A stretch of DNA of 32,538 nucleotides, from positions 1 to 32,538 of the forward strand of contig JANTQF010000386.1 of the NCBI GenBank assembly GCA_032988165.1. The letters run 5' to 3'. A program made the translations under genes and the position numbers. This stretch comes from Emmonsiellopsis sp. PD_33 (taxonomy: Eukaryota > Ascomycota > Eurotiomycetes > Onygenales > Ajellomycetaceae). Below the pieces are notes generated by a model. The model ran no database searches, had not been told where the DNA came from, and worked only from the letters and a program-made list of their open reading frames with translations. This document shows, piece by piece, positions 10,845 through 20,495 of this stretch (the stretch's first letter is position 1; the number at the start of each line of letters is the position of its first letter).

Positions 10845-11253
10845 TGCATTAAGAGCCGCAAGAATGAGGCTGAGTCCACGTGATAGTTAGTTACGCTAGT
10901 TAGTTAACCTCCAGGGCTCCCTTCAGGCTGTGTCTATGCAAATATTCGATAGTAACTACTACTAGTATCTCAAAAGACCATCGGAGCAGCGGTGGGAAAT
11001 GCTTTAAAATCTCTCTATTATCGATGCATGATGTATCTCAGGGGTTTTTAACTGCTCTACCCTTGAGGACGCGTTGTCTTTGCTTACTATCTTGAACAAC
11101 ACGCGCAACCACCGTCAATCAACATTCCGCTTTCCTATAGCCTCTAAAAGGCTACTCGCCGCCATAACCCCCTTGAACTGTGGTTCGTGCTTATTTCGAC
11201 AATCCCTCCCAAAATACATCTTGCCATTCGAGGCACCGTATCGCGGAAAAGGC

Positions 11254-13056
11254 ATGACACGAACGCGTGAATCGCCGGCCAGAGGCCTGGCTGATCTTCC
11301 AACCGAAATCATCCTGTCCATAGGCTCTTACTCCAATCTCGCCACTTTATGGGCCCTGGTCCTAACGCAGAAACGATTTGCGGCCATTCTGACGACCCAA
11401 TTATACGACAAGGGAACTCGGAGCGAGGTTCATGAAGATCATGGCCCCGTCCATGGCGTGTTCACCAAGGCCATGTTACACTGCGCGGGAAATTGGAACT
11501 CGCCACATGTTACCCGGCACGTCCTATCAAAAATGGCCGGGCGCGAATTTTTCTGTGTCTTCTTCGCCATAGATATGGAGAGCTTCGATGAAGGTATGGA
11601 GACCCTCGATGGAGATATGGAGACCCCAATCCTACCCCTCGCGCACCTGATGGCAGCTGCGGGAAATACGGGAATCCTGGGAAAGCTACTTGACGGCGGT
11701 GGTGTCGGTGTCAGGGACAGTGTTGGAAGAACCGCATTGCACTGGGCAGCCTTGAGGAATAGGGAAGATGTCACTAGAATGCTGCTAAATATGGGAGAAC
11801 GTGCCGCTGATGTGGACAAGTATAGCATGACTGCTATAATGCTAGCCGCCAGATGCGGATCTCCCTCCTTCCTTGGCGACATCATCCAGTCTGCCCAGGC
11901 AATAGGAGATGACATTTTCGGTGTGGACTGGAGGGGTTGGACTGCATTACACCATGCCGCTAAACATGGCAATACCGCGGTTATACCGATGCTGCTTGAG
12001 CTTGGGGCCGATGCATCCATTAGAGACACTAATGGGGAATATCCGCTCCTTCTAGCCATCAAGCACTCTGCGCAGAAACTTAACAAATTGGTTGTCAGTG
12101 CACTGATAGAGGCATCTAGTGACATTAATATGCGCAATTCAGTCTCAGTAACACCTTTACAATATGCGGCAACGACAACAATTGTGTGGCTCAATGAACT
12201 TCTCCTCGAGGCTGGAGCAGATATCCATTTGGGGGACCGAGAAGGGGACACCGCGCTGCATTGGGCACTATACGAGGATATCGAGAATCCGGTTGTTGAT
12301 TTGTTTATCAGATACAAGGCAGATCCGTATCAGAGCAATTACGGCGGGGTCTCACCATTATTACTTGCAATACAAGAATATAACGGGACTCAGACGTTGC
12401 GTTTTCTCCAAATGGAACATGACCCATTTCTTGACAGTGATATTGTTGAATTCGATAGTATCGAATACAAGCTGTGGCAACTCACTCGTTCCCTTCCAGC
12501 GATCGAAGTCGAGCAGGCTCAGTTAGTATCCGACCTCATAGATATGCAGTCAATACCCGACTTTGAGGAAATGTTCCACCAGAGGGAGGATATATTAACG
12601 AACTCACTGCACCTGCTCTCTTCAGCCCGCGATTCCCCACAAACCCGCCCCGGCCTTGAGGCGACCATATCTCTTCTACTCGACGCCTGCAACACCAAGT
12701 TTTGTGTTTCTGACGAAAACGGTTTTACGCCTCTTCACTATGCCTCGTACACAGGAAAAGCAGAGGCCATTGAACAATTTTTCATCAGGGGCCACAACAG
12801 GCATCTTTCCAAATATAATGGCGTGAAACTCAACAAACAGAAACGGCGGACATATGCCGGTGTAGTGGTGGGTTTGCTTGAGGCCGGTCAAAAGGAGGAC
12901 GCGTTGGTACGAGATGACAATGGGGTTTGCGGTCTTGATCGTTGGGCTATGGAAATCCAGGACGGATTGAGTTTCAACGTCGTCAATCTGCTTCTCGGAC
13001 GGCAAAGCATTATGGCTTATATCGGGGAAACTGACGACATTTACTGGTTCGGCTGA
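11254..13056 (+). CDS. F-box and ankyrin-repeat protein
   Basis: Single-exon gene, 600 residues from the ATG at 11254. The frame is open further upstream to about 11074 but has no ATG there, and starting at 11254 places the F-box at the N terminus as usual. Residues about 12-50 (LADLPTEIILSIGSYSNLAT and following) are an F-box-like motif that would bind Skp1 in an SCF ubiquitin ligase. Several ankyrin repeats follow between about residues 120 and 360: GRTALHWAALRNREDVTRML, GWTALHHAAKHGNTAVIPML, GADIHLGDREGDTALHWALY. Another (NGFTPLHYASYTGKAEAIEQ) lies near residue 490. Likely role: substrate receptor for protein degradation. This architecture is greatly expanded in Pezizomycotina and the substrate is unknown. 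No membrane or signal segment is seen. Confidence 0.85.
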   Translation: MTRTRESPARGLADLPTEIILSIGSYSNLATLWALVLTQKRFAAILTTQLYDKGTRSEVHEDHGPVHGVFTKAMLHCAGNWNSPHVTRHVLSKMAGREFFCVFFAIDMESFDEGMETLDGDMETPILPLAHLMAAAGNTGILGKLLDGGGVGVRDSVGRTALHWAALRNREDVTRMLLNMGERAADVDKYSMTAIMLAARCGSPSFLGDIIQSAQAIGDDIFGVDWRGWTALHHAAKHGNTAVIPMLLELGADASIRDTNGEYPLLLAIKHSAQKLNKLVVSALIEASSDINMRNSVSVTPLQYAATTTIVWLNELLLEAGADIHLGDREGDTALHWALYEDIENPVVDLFIRYKADPYQSNYGGVSPLLLAIQEYNGTQTLRFLQMEHDPFLDSDIVEFDSIEYKLWQLTRSLPAIEVEQAQLVSDLIDMQSIPDFEEMFHQREDILTNSLHLLSSARDSPQTRPGLEATISLLLDACNTKFCVSDENGFTPLHYASYTGKAEAIEQFFIRGHNRHLSKYNGVKLNKQKRRTYAGVVVGLLEAGQKEDALVRDDNGVCGLDRWAMEIQDGLSFNVVNLLLGRQSIMAYIGETDDIYWFG

Positions 13057-13703
13057 AGAACGCTTGGACGGACGTTACTTTCATCTCTCTAGATATACAT
13101 CTGAGCATTTATTCGGTTCGATGTGGGAGGATATTCGGGGAATTCCAACGATAGACATGGTGTTTTCCCACTAAAACCAATCAACCAATACCAACAGCGG
13201 AGCGATAGAGGCAGGAAATGTTCGAATGAAGATTATGCTGATATATATATATTTTTTCTTTTCTTTATTTCTTTCTTTTCGTCTATTTGAACGGGAGAGA
13301 GATTGTTATGGACCATGATAATGATGATGTTCGGTTAGGAAATCGCGTTCCCTCTGCAATGTATATAGAGGCTTATTATCAAGGGCAGGATGATCCATTT
13401 GCTTTGGTCCTCGAGTTGTTACTGCTATTTCTCAGGGGTGGGAAGAAGTGCTTGCATGGTTTTAATGTTAACGTGAAAAGAGAGAAAAAGGCAAGGTTGT
13501 ATTTACGCGTCCTAGTTTTCAAGCGAGATGTTTCCGCAGAAGCCAAATAAAGGGGTTTATTTTCAAGGACGAAACGTCCTAATTTCTGTATTCTATTTAG
13601 TTAACATCATTTCAACGGAATATAATAAGTTTCTGAACGTCATGTAACGAGAAATAAAAAAGAATTCAAACTAAGCCATCAACGACGCATCCCCATCCCC
13701 TAC
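13057..13703. other. Convergent 3' intergenic region, F-box/ankyrin and dehydratase-like genes
   Basis: About 650 bp. It includes a TA-repeat followed by a long pyrimidine tract near 13240-13285 and an open frame at 13287-13550 without recognisable features. The frame begins just after the T-rich tract and is probably chance. AT-rich 3' processing signals are likely on both sides. Confidence 0.5.
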
Positions 13704-15249
13704 CTACCACCCCCTCCAGCTCAACCACACATCCTGCACCCGATCCTTCTCAGCCCCTTCCAAACTCGAATCCACCACAAGCAAGTAACTGAATCCAGCA
13801 ATGCAAATACAACAATGATTCGGCCAAATGCGCACCTTCTCCCCAACCTTCAACGGCCTCACGTTCTCCCGATCACCATGCCACGCCAAAATCCCGTGCT
13901 CCTGGCTAATCCGATCCACAATCCATCCCTTTCTCTCCCCTTCGGGATCATACCATCCCGTCTCTGCAATCTTCGTACCCTTCCCATTCTCTAACCAGGG
14001 CGTCACAACTCCCCACCCGGAATAACTCCGGCATGGCTCTCGGCCAAGACAGAGTCCACCACATGCAACAAGTGCCTCGGGTTTCTCGCGGTGCGGGTAC
14101 AGACTGCCCACCTCCGCGAGGAGGGTTAGGGCAATGTTATCGAAGGAGAGATGGGAGGAGGCTGGGCGGGCGTGTGCAGCTAATTGCTGCATGTCGAGGG
14201 TTACATAGGCGCCGGCGTGGAGCTCGATGTCGTATGTAGTTTTAGAGCGAGCGATTAGCTCTTTAACGCGTTGCACTGTTGGATCCACAGTGTCTGGGGA
14301 TATGAGGTTCTGTGCGGATGTAGTGGTTGGCGTTGCGCCGACGGAGATGGAAAAGCGGCGTCCGGAATAGTTACCCACCGTCGAGGCATAGACGGCAGCA
14401 ATCTCGCAACGTTCGATCTCCTGCGCTAGATAATCGAGAGCTTCAGAGGTACTGTCTGATCCGTAACTGTGGCCGAGGTGACTGTAGAAGCCGCGGAGAG
14501 AGATACCGGAACCCTTTTCATGCTCTGCTGCATGGAGGGCCGCGACGATATCTTTTAGTTGCGGAGAGTCGGGCAGGATGCCGGCTCTGTGGTGTCCCGT
14601 GTCAAGTTTGATGAAGACCCCGACGGTATCTGAGGTGAGCTCTTGGTATCGGGTGAGGAAGGGGATAATATCCAGACTATCTACTAGTACTGATATGCTC
14701 CCTTTGCCCAGGGCGGATCCGAGAGCTGCAAGGCGTTTGAAGCATGATGGCTGGACAGGCAGGCCGTAGATTAACTAAAATGATAGACGAGAAATAAGCA
14801 TGCTACGCGCTTTCAGTAAACTGCGATTGAACTCTTACATCTATCGATCTCCCATTCCCTTTACATTCTTCCAGATAGGGTTTGAGCTGCTCAGCCTCCG
14901 CGAGGGTTGAGACCACCAGACGGACGGTGTCACTCTTCTCGCCCACTTGGAATCGGGTGAGCTCTGTTGTCTAAAACAAGAAGAAAAGTTAGCAAGGACA
15001 AAAAGCCGGCTTTGGATCTTCATGGGGATAGGGATATAAAAAGCTTTTTATTACCTTATGAGTTTTCACATGAGAACGAAAGCGAACCCCAAGAGCTTCC
15101 GCTGCATCTAGCATAACCTGGCAGTTTTGTCGAGCGGCAGCAACATCTACGATAGCAACAGGGCCATCGACTTCCTGGAGGAGTTTCCCAACATACTGTG
15201 CTTTGAGGTCCTCAGTGGGGGCATTCGGATAGTTCGCCACACCCGCCAT
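13704..15249 (-). CDS. D-serine dehydratase / D-threonine aldolase-like PLP enzyme
   Basis: Fold-type III PLP enzyme (alanine racemase N-domain plus C-terminal D-serine dehydratase domain), as in yeast DSD1. Minus-strand exons 15249-15055, 14970-14839 and 14774-13704; introns 14971-15054 and 14775-14838. All exon junctions are in phase 0 and the protein is 465 residues, close to the family norm. Residues 58-65 read RSHVKTHK, the conserved PLP-lysine motif (probable Schiff-base lysine 62). FIKLDTGHHRAG and FYSHLGHSYGS are typical barrel strands. Near the C terminus, WPNHCCIC supplies His429 and Cys431, matching the H-x-C zinc ligands of eukaryotic D-serine dehydratase. DSD1-type enzymes convert D-serine to pyruvate and ammonia through an aminoacrylate intermediate; D-threonine aldolase or 3-hydroxy-D-aspartate activity is an alternative. 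Head to head with the RidA gene, now separated by a MULE. Confidence 0.88.
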
Positions 15250-15598
15250 TATGCGTGCTTTGTTGTATAAACGCGGTTTTGTGGAATCTGGCTAGTCAAT
15301 TGAAGTCGAAAAGGTGAAAATCTGGCGCTGAAAGGTCAGTTCAACTCTCGAAATATGTAGCTATTAGCTATGGGAGATTGTTACTTGGAATTGCCCCTCA
15401 CTCCAGCTGGAAGTAACAGTCGTACTATAATCCTGACAAACAGATGGCACAGATACTATGAAAGGCGGGTATGCCTGTTTGCAATCTCAGAGAGGATCCT
15501 CGGCCAGCAAAATCGGTGTTCTATGACGTTAGTTCTTCGTCTGCAAAATGTTGCCAATATCTGATGAGGTCTCGGTGGAGAAGAAACCCCCACTCTAT
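15250..15598. other. Upstream region of the dehydratase-like gene, up to the MULE edge
   Basis: About 350 bp of upstream sequence left on this side of the transposon. It ends with CCCACTCTAT (15589-15598), which is nearly repeated on the far side of the element. I see no gene in it; an open frame at 15370-15564 is short and featureless. Confidence 0.5.
15589..15598 (+). repeat. Left copy of candidate target-site duplication
   Basis: CCCACTCTAT at 15589-15598 matches CCCTCTCTAT at 18478-18487 in 9 of 10 positions. The pair directly flanks the transposon, and 8-11 bp duplications are what MULEs create. The exact element edge is uncertain by about 2 bp on the left. Confidence 0.55.
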
Positions 15599-15600
15599 GG

Positions 15601-15639
15601 ATGTTTCTATTTTGCCGACACTTGGCGGTATTAAATTTT
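15601..15639 (+). repeat. Left terminal inverted repeat of the MULE
   Basis: Begins ATGTTTCTATTTTGCCGACA. It pairs with 18439-18477 on the opposite strand (31 of 39 identical). A second partial copy of the motif GACACTTGGC occurs just inside at about 15673-15682, so the terminal region may contain short subrepeats. Confidence 0.75.
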
Positions 15640-15901
15640 CGCGCCAACGTTTTTGCCCAGTATTGTAATGCTGACACTTGGCAACCAGATCCCCTATATT
15701 TTAATGTGTTTTTGCCAGTCAGCTGTCTCAACACCCATTTCACCCAAAAATTTGTCCAAGGAATCAATGTTTTTTTTATATAGTATTCTTTATGAGATTC
15801 TTCATTATATTTATTATATTTCACTATATTTCAATGCCCCCTTGGATATTACATATAAAAAATGCCTGATAACTCCAGAATTAATAGAAAATTAATGAAA
15901 A

Positions 15902-18427
15902 TCACCCCTCCACCACAGAATCATCTAATTCAAACTCAGAAACTAGCAGCTGAGGCCTTATATGGCATTGCTGAGAGTCTGATTCTATAACTGCCTCCTA
16001 TAACACTGGATGAAGCCACTGAATGAGATCCTCAGCAGCCTCCCTATATATACTACTAGTAATAACCTTGAGACTCTCTATCCACTAATTAATGTCTGTA
16101 TTACAGGTGTTCTCAGGCCAATCAGCAGTTAAGTCTTCAAGATAGTAGTATGCTATTATTAGAGATTCCAACACCTCTCTAACCTCCAGCTTCTGCTTTG
16201 CTGATGCCCCTATCACCTCATAGATCTCATTATTAGTATAGGTCTTAGATGTGGATTTATATAGCTTAAAGTCACTATCTTCCCACATTCAGAACCAGGT
16301 ATCCCAATGGTGATCCTCAATTACCTGCAGAATCATATGCTATTTAAATATATAAATATAGGGTAACTAATATTAGTAATAGAAGAGGCAGATACAATGT
16401 AATTTATTCTCTACCTCTCAAAGTTTTATATTCTCATCCTCCTGCATCTGGTCTAGCTGGCCAATGAGAAGCTGCTAAACTGAGTAAGGGAATTATTATA
16501 ATTAAGGAATCTTAGTGGCAGCAGAGACATACTTTATATAGAAATTATGCACAGTCATCTCTACCTTGTAATTCCATAAGATAGCTGTATGAGATATATG
16601 CATATAGATCTTCTTGATACTTTAGTACTACATGGTCTGTTTATTATTTAGCTTTAGAGAGGCATGCTAGAATTCAATAAGATTCATAGAGATAACCTAG
16701 TAAATCAGATTTAATTAATATAGCTCAGTAAATCAATATAATTAATGACTAATCTGCAGTAGAAGGCATGAGTGAGTGTAGATGTAGTTTGCCCATGCCT
16801 TCATTATATTAAACTACTCCTTTTTAATATATTTCTTCATTTTCTTACTCTATATCACTCTGATTGCTAGATTAACTAATTCTTCACATTCAGTATGAGT
16901 TTAACAGTATTTTAATGCAGTAAGAAGATGATGGAGAGGTTCCTTATTCATCAGACTGATGAAATGTCTATTTAATGTTCATTTCAAATGAATATGATAA
17001 AGTAGGTGAGTAGGTTCAAATTCATCATTTAGGAGGCTGTAAAATGCCTTATGAACAGCAGATTACTCATCTATATTAATAGAGATAGATAAGTTAGAAA
17101 AAACTGGCAAAAATATATGTAAAATGAGTAATATTTACCAGCATTATTATCTATAAGTATGTAGTGAAGTAACCATCAATTTTCATACTACCTTTTAATC
17201 TCTCAGAGACATGCTACCATGATATCACTATCTTCCTGCTCAGTAAGAAAGTATACTACTAGATGCTAGGAGTTATATTCATTGCAAACCATAAGTATAT
17301 ATAGGAGTCACTCAAGCTTGTTAGTTTTATGAGTGACATTCATGAGGGTAAGGAAGCCATAGTGGGTGAGGATTTGAAGTTATTTAGGGAGAGTAAAAAT
17401 TAGAGCATTTAATTCTTTACCTAGAGATTATTAATATCTCATGAATTAGTATGTAAATAACTGGAAATTTATAGAATAAGACAGGGAATTTCTAACCATC
17501 ACATTCTTAAATTACATGAATCTCTTTGGCCTTATATTCATTTTTCACCAACCACTCATAGGCCTTCAAATGCTGATCCTATCAGGTATTATTTTAATAA
17601 TTTAGAAGCTTTTCATTCTTATTCTCCACCTTATACACAGCACCAGCATTATGGTAGTCTTTTAGGTTGAGATAGGAGCTACCACTGGCATTAAGAAGCA
17701 GTTGATTTTTTGCCTGGATTATATTATATCTGACATGTAACACTTTATAACCTTTTCCCATCTCTTGCCCTGCAAGAATACATATAGTACTGTTCTTTTT
17801 CATTCAGTTAACATCCAGTAGCATATAATAGTGCTTAGAGACCTAACTATTGTAGGAGGCCTTAACCATCCTATCTTCTATATAATGGACCATTTTCATA
17901 GTCATTCTGCAACTAATTGTGGATTGAGAGGACATATGATGCTGCTGCTGAGAGACTTTTGACTGATAGTCTTTCTTCTGGTGCAATTAACAGCAAAAAT
18001 ACTCAGTAATTCAATTAGAGGTGCAATTTTTCTTGTTGCTTATCCAGAAATTATCAACATAAGGTCAGTATATAGAAAAGGAGGCAGTTGAAAGAGAAAT
18101 TAGTTTATGAAGCATAAAGAATCATTCTCTCATTACTTCAATATCTGCTGGCATGCTCAGTAGTGGCACAGCAGGTATTAAGCTGCAGGTGGAGGCAGGC
18201 ATAGAGGGTGTAAAGGCAGGTGTAGAGGTAGTAGCAGGTTTAAGGGCATGAGAATCTATTATTATTAAATTTGACAATATTGTGATATTATTGTTGAAAA
18301 AACTGTGTAGATGGTGAGGTATGGGAGAAGAATGATTCAGGAACATGTTTGGGAGAAAAATAATCAAAACACACCTAAAATTTGGTGGGTTAGCATCTTG
18401 GTGGTTAAGTGAGCATACCTGACCCAT
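15902..18427 (-). pseudogene. Broken MULE transposase
   Basis: Reading the minus strand with stops ignored gives the fungal MULE order. First comes an N-terminal region with a Pro/Thr/Ser-rich stretch (near 18150-18250) and a helical block (17594-17803). Next is MNVTHKTNKLE, stop, LLYILMV (about 17345-17280), then FLTEQEDSDI..L, stop, EIKR, then LIDNNA (17157-17140). WANYIYTHSCLLLQ follows at about 16795-16753, then VISMNLIEF, stop, HASLK (about 16690-16650), FPYSV, stop, QLLIGQL (about 16490-16450), and a helical C-terminal tail ending near 15902. The first catalytic aspartate of the DDE triad has become asparagine (17338-17340). The second aspartate (17149-17151) and the glutamate (16673-16675) appear to be kept. 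Most stops sit where tryptophan or arginine is expected. At least two old introns seem present. The N-terminal limit is uncertain. Confidence 0.82.
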
Positions 18428-18438
18428 ACGAATGTATC

Positions 18439-18477
18439 AAAATTTTTTACCGCTAGGTGTCAGTAGAATAGAAACAC
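18439..18477 (-). repeat. Right terminal inverted repeat of the MULE
   Basis: Reverse complement begins GTGTTTCTATTCTACTGACA and matches the left end at 15601-15639. It is the outermost part of the element on the RidA side. Confidence 0.75.
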
Positions 18478-18487
18478 CCCTCTCTAT
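18478..18487 (+). repeat. Right copy of candidate target-site duplication
   Basis: CCCTCTCTAT, one mismatch from the left copy at 15589-15598. It starts immediately after the right terminal inverted repeat. Confidence 0.55.
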
Positions 18488-18713
18488 CCGGTGTGTGGGA
18501 TGGATGTCGTATCCAACTTCCACCCAACCCCGCCGCTATCAGTGAACTTCCACGCCGAAGAACCTCGACCGGGCAATCCTACATCACCCACGCTCTCTGC
18601 GAGTGTAGTTTAAAATACCACTGCTCTCGGACATCCCAGAGAACCGCCTCTGATACCAGTCAACTCCCATACCTTGAAATCCATTCCTCCCTCAACCAAG
18701 CCAAGCTCCAATC

Positions 18714-19263
18714 ATGGCATCCGCAAAGCAAGTTGTCCTCACCGACAAGGCTCCCCCTCCAATTCCGGTCCTGTCACAGGGCATCATTCACAATGGCATC
18801 GTGTACTGCTCTGGTCAGGTAGGCATGGATCCCGCCACTGGGAAGCTGGTTGAAGGCACAGTGCAAGACAGAACGGTATGTTTCTCTCCATGCTCGATCC
18901 GTCACCGAGAGAGAGTATGACCAACGCGGGGTAGTTAGTCGAGTTAAGAGATGTCCAGCTGACGATGAGGAATACAGGCACAAATTTTCCGCAATCTGAG
19001 TGCCGTGCTTGAGAAGGCTGGCTCTAGCCTGGACAAAGCCATCAAAGTCAACGTCTTCCTCGCCAATATGGAGGACTTCGCCGCCATGAATGAAATCTAC
19101 GGCCAGTTCCTTAGCAAAGAGCCCAAGCCTGTAGGTTTCTGCTCATGTTTAACTACCGTGTGTTCTTACTGACGAAAAAACGATCTAGGTGCGGACTTGC
19201 GTGTCTGTAAAGGCTTTGCCGCTGGGAACGGACGTTGAAATAGAGTGTTCGGCTTACATCTAA
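18714..19263 (+). CDS. RidA (YjgF/YER057c/UK114) family enamine/imine deaminase
   Basis: Three exons, 18714-18875, 18978-19130 and 19189-19263, all joined in phase 0. They give 129 residues, the typical RidA length. The N-terminal half has LSQGIIHNGIVYCSGQVGMD. The middle has the AQIFRNLSAVLEKAG helix and KVNVFLANMEDFAAMNEIYG. The last exon reads VRTCVSVKALPLGTDVEIEC. Arg107 and Glu122 or Glu124 correspond to the conserved Arg105 and Glu120 that handle the imine in E. coli RidA. Established role: hydrolysis of reactive enamines and imines such as 2-aminoacrylate released by PLP-dependent dehydratases. The gene starts only 227 bp from the MULE edge and is divergent from a D-serine dehydratase-like gene, a functionally fitting partner. 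No targeting sequence is evident, so it is probably cytosolic. Confidence 0.93.
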
Positions 19264-20495
19264 AGTTGATATTTCTTTTTTTTTCTCCTTCTCTGAAAAA
19301 GAAACGAAAGGAAAAAGAAAATATGATGCTATGAAATGAATATCTAGTCACGTGTGGTATAAATATCAATCTTTTAGCCAACTTCATTCTAATTCTTCCA
19401 CCTTTCTAAATAATCTACCTAAGAAATTCTCAAAAGCAATCGACACACCGCAATCTTCGACCATTCCAACGGGACATTGTGAAAGCAGTCAAGTTGTCAA
19501 TTGAGTTAATTTAAAATCCACCCAACCGGCCCAGCCGTAAGCCAACATTTCCATACCCGCCGACTTTTTCATCCTTCCAACCCACACGCCCTCACAAGAG
19601 GCCCGAACGCTTGCTTGCAGGGGTGGGATATCAACTAACTAGTTAATTGCAAACCATCCTTCCAAGGCGATCGACCCCATTCATATGAGCACATTGAACT
19701 GTGAAAATGTCTAACTCTATGCACCATCTCCTCACTTTCGGAGAGACAAATACCTGTCCTATGACGCACTCAAGCATATTTCGGCCTGTATGACTTGTAC
19801 AAGACGCACAATCCTGCCAGCCACCCCCATTTCCCCGCAATTACAACGGGATGACATACATATTCTAGCCACATTAGCTAGGAGACCGAGGTGCGGTATT
19901 TTGTCCGTTCGCCAATTAGCGGGCCGATTAGCCACAGAAATGGCTCTCGTGTCTACTTTCGGGTCAGTTCCTCCTCCCATGCTTCAAAGAGGCGTGGGGG
20001 TCCCTATGGGCTCGGGCCGTGGAGACGCATGGGGATTTCCCATATTTACATAATTGGGCTAGCGAATACAGAAATTAGGGGCTTTATGGATTCAGGAATT
20101 GTTTGCTGGTCCCGACCCGAAATCTAGCGGAGAGTTGCTTGTAGTGCCGCGGGTGTGGCTCTCCCGCTTCCAAGTTGAATTCCAATGGGATATTGGGAAC
20201 TTTCCCCCTTTTTCTACTACTACTTGAAATAAACTTCCTCTCCGGAAGTTAGCTTCTATTTCGTGTGGTACATTTCTCTATTTGCAATCTAAGTTCGGCA
20301 ATCGGGTCCATCCTTTTCCAAACCATATGACCCGTGCTGTTCCGTTTTCCGTTCAATATAAAAGAGTCGTGTGCTTCCCTTCCCGTCTTCATCATGCCCC
20401 AAAAGGTGTCCAAAAGCCATCATCCACTTTTCTTTCTTGGTCACAAAGACCATAAATAAAACCGAGCAGTAATATACTGCTAAAATTCATCAACC
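19264..20495. other. Intergenic region, RidA to DapA-like gene
   Basis: About 1.2 kb without a recognisable gene. Short open frames on both strands overlap each other and lack motifs. The 3' flank of RidA is A/T-rich with purine stretches near 19285-19325. The distal part is the promoter of the DapA-like gene and holds a TATA element at 20357-20364. Confidence 0.5.
20357..20364 (+). promoter_or_regulatory. TATA box (TATAAAAG) of the DapA-like gene
   Basis: TATAAAAG lies 139 bp upstream of the ATG at 20496, leaving room for a short 5' leader. The start itself has adenine at -3 (CAACCATGCC), a favourable context. Confidence 0.5.

Larger units (their letters stand above)
9644..11253. other. Intergenic region, divergent promoters of ACAD and F-box/ankyrin genes
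   Basis: About 1.6 kb upstream of two divergent genes. It contains an inverted pair of GATA sites (10029-10043), a TATAAAAAGG element at 10631-10640, and an uninterrupted purine tract at 10800-10844. An open frame at 10090-10425 (+) begins with ATG, but I see no domain, signal peptide or conserved motif in it and do not call it a gene. No tRNA-like A/B boxes seen. Confidence 0.5.
15599..18477. mobile_element. Degenerate Mutator-like (MULE) DNA transposon, about 2.9 kb
   Basis: A visibly AT-rich block in otherwise mixed-composition DNA. The ends are inverted repeats: 15601-15639 matches the reverse complement of 18439-18477 at 31 of 39 positions, and six of the eight differences are transitions. 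Weaker similarity continues about 90 bp further inward, which fits the long TIRs of MULEs. A 10-bp near-direct repeat flanks both ends. Inside, the minus strand keeps a clearly recognisable but broken MULE transposase (listed separately). The excess of TA-rich sequence and of Trp-to-stop changes is the signature expected from RIP. The element occupies the space between two head-to-head genes and no longer encodes a functional transposase. Confidence 0.85.

Noticed and set aside
11439..12317. 292-codon open frame antisense to the F-box/ankyrin gene
   Set aside because: The plus strand encodes clear F-box and ankyrin motifs; the antisense frame has no motif and is a codon-bias shadow.
15902..18427. 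Short open frames inside the AT-rich block as independent genes
   Set aside because: Read together on the minus strand they are fragments of one decayed MULE transposase.
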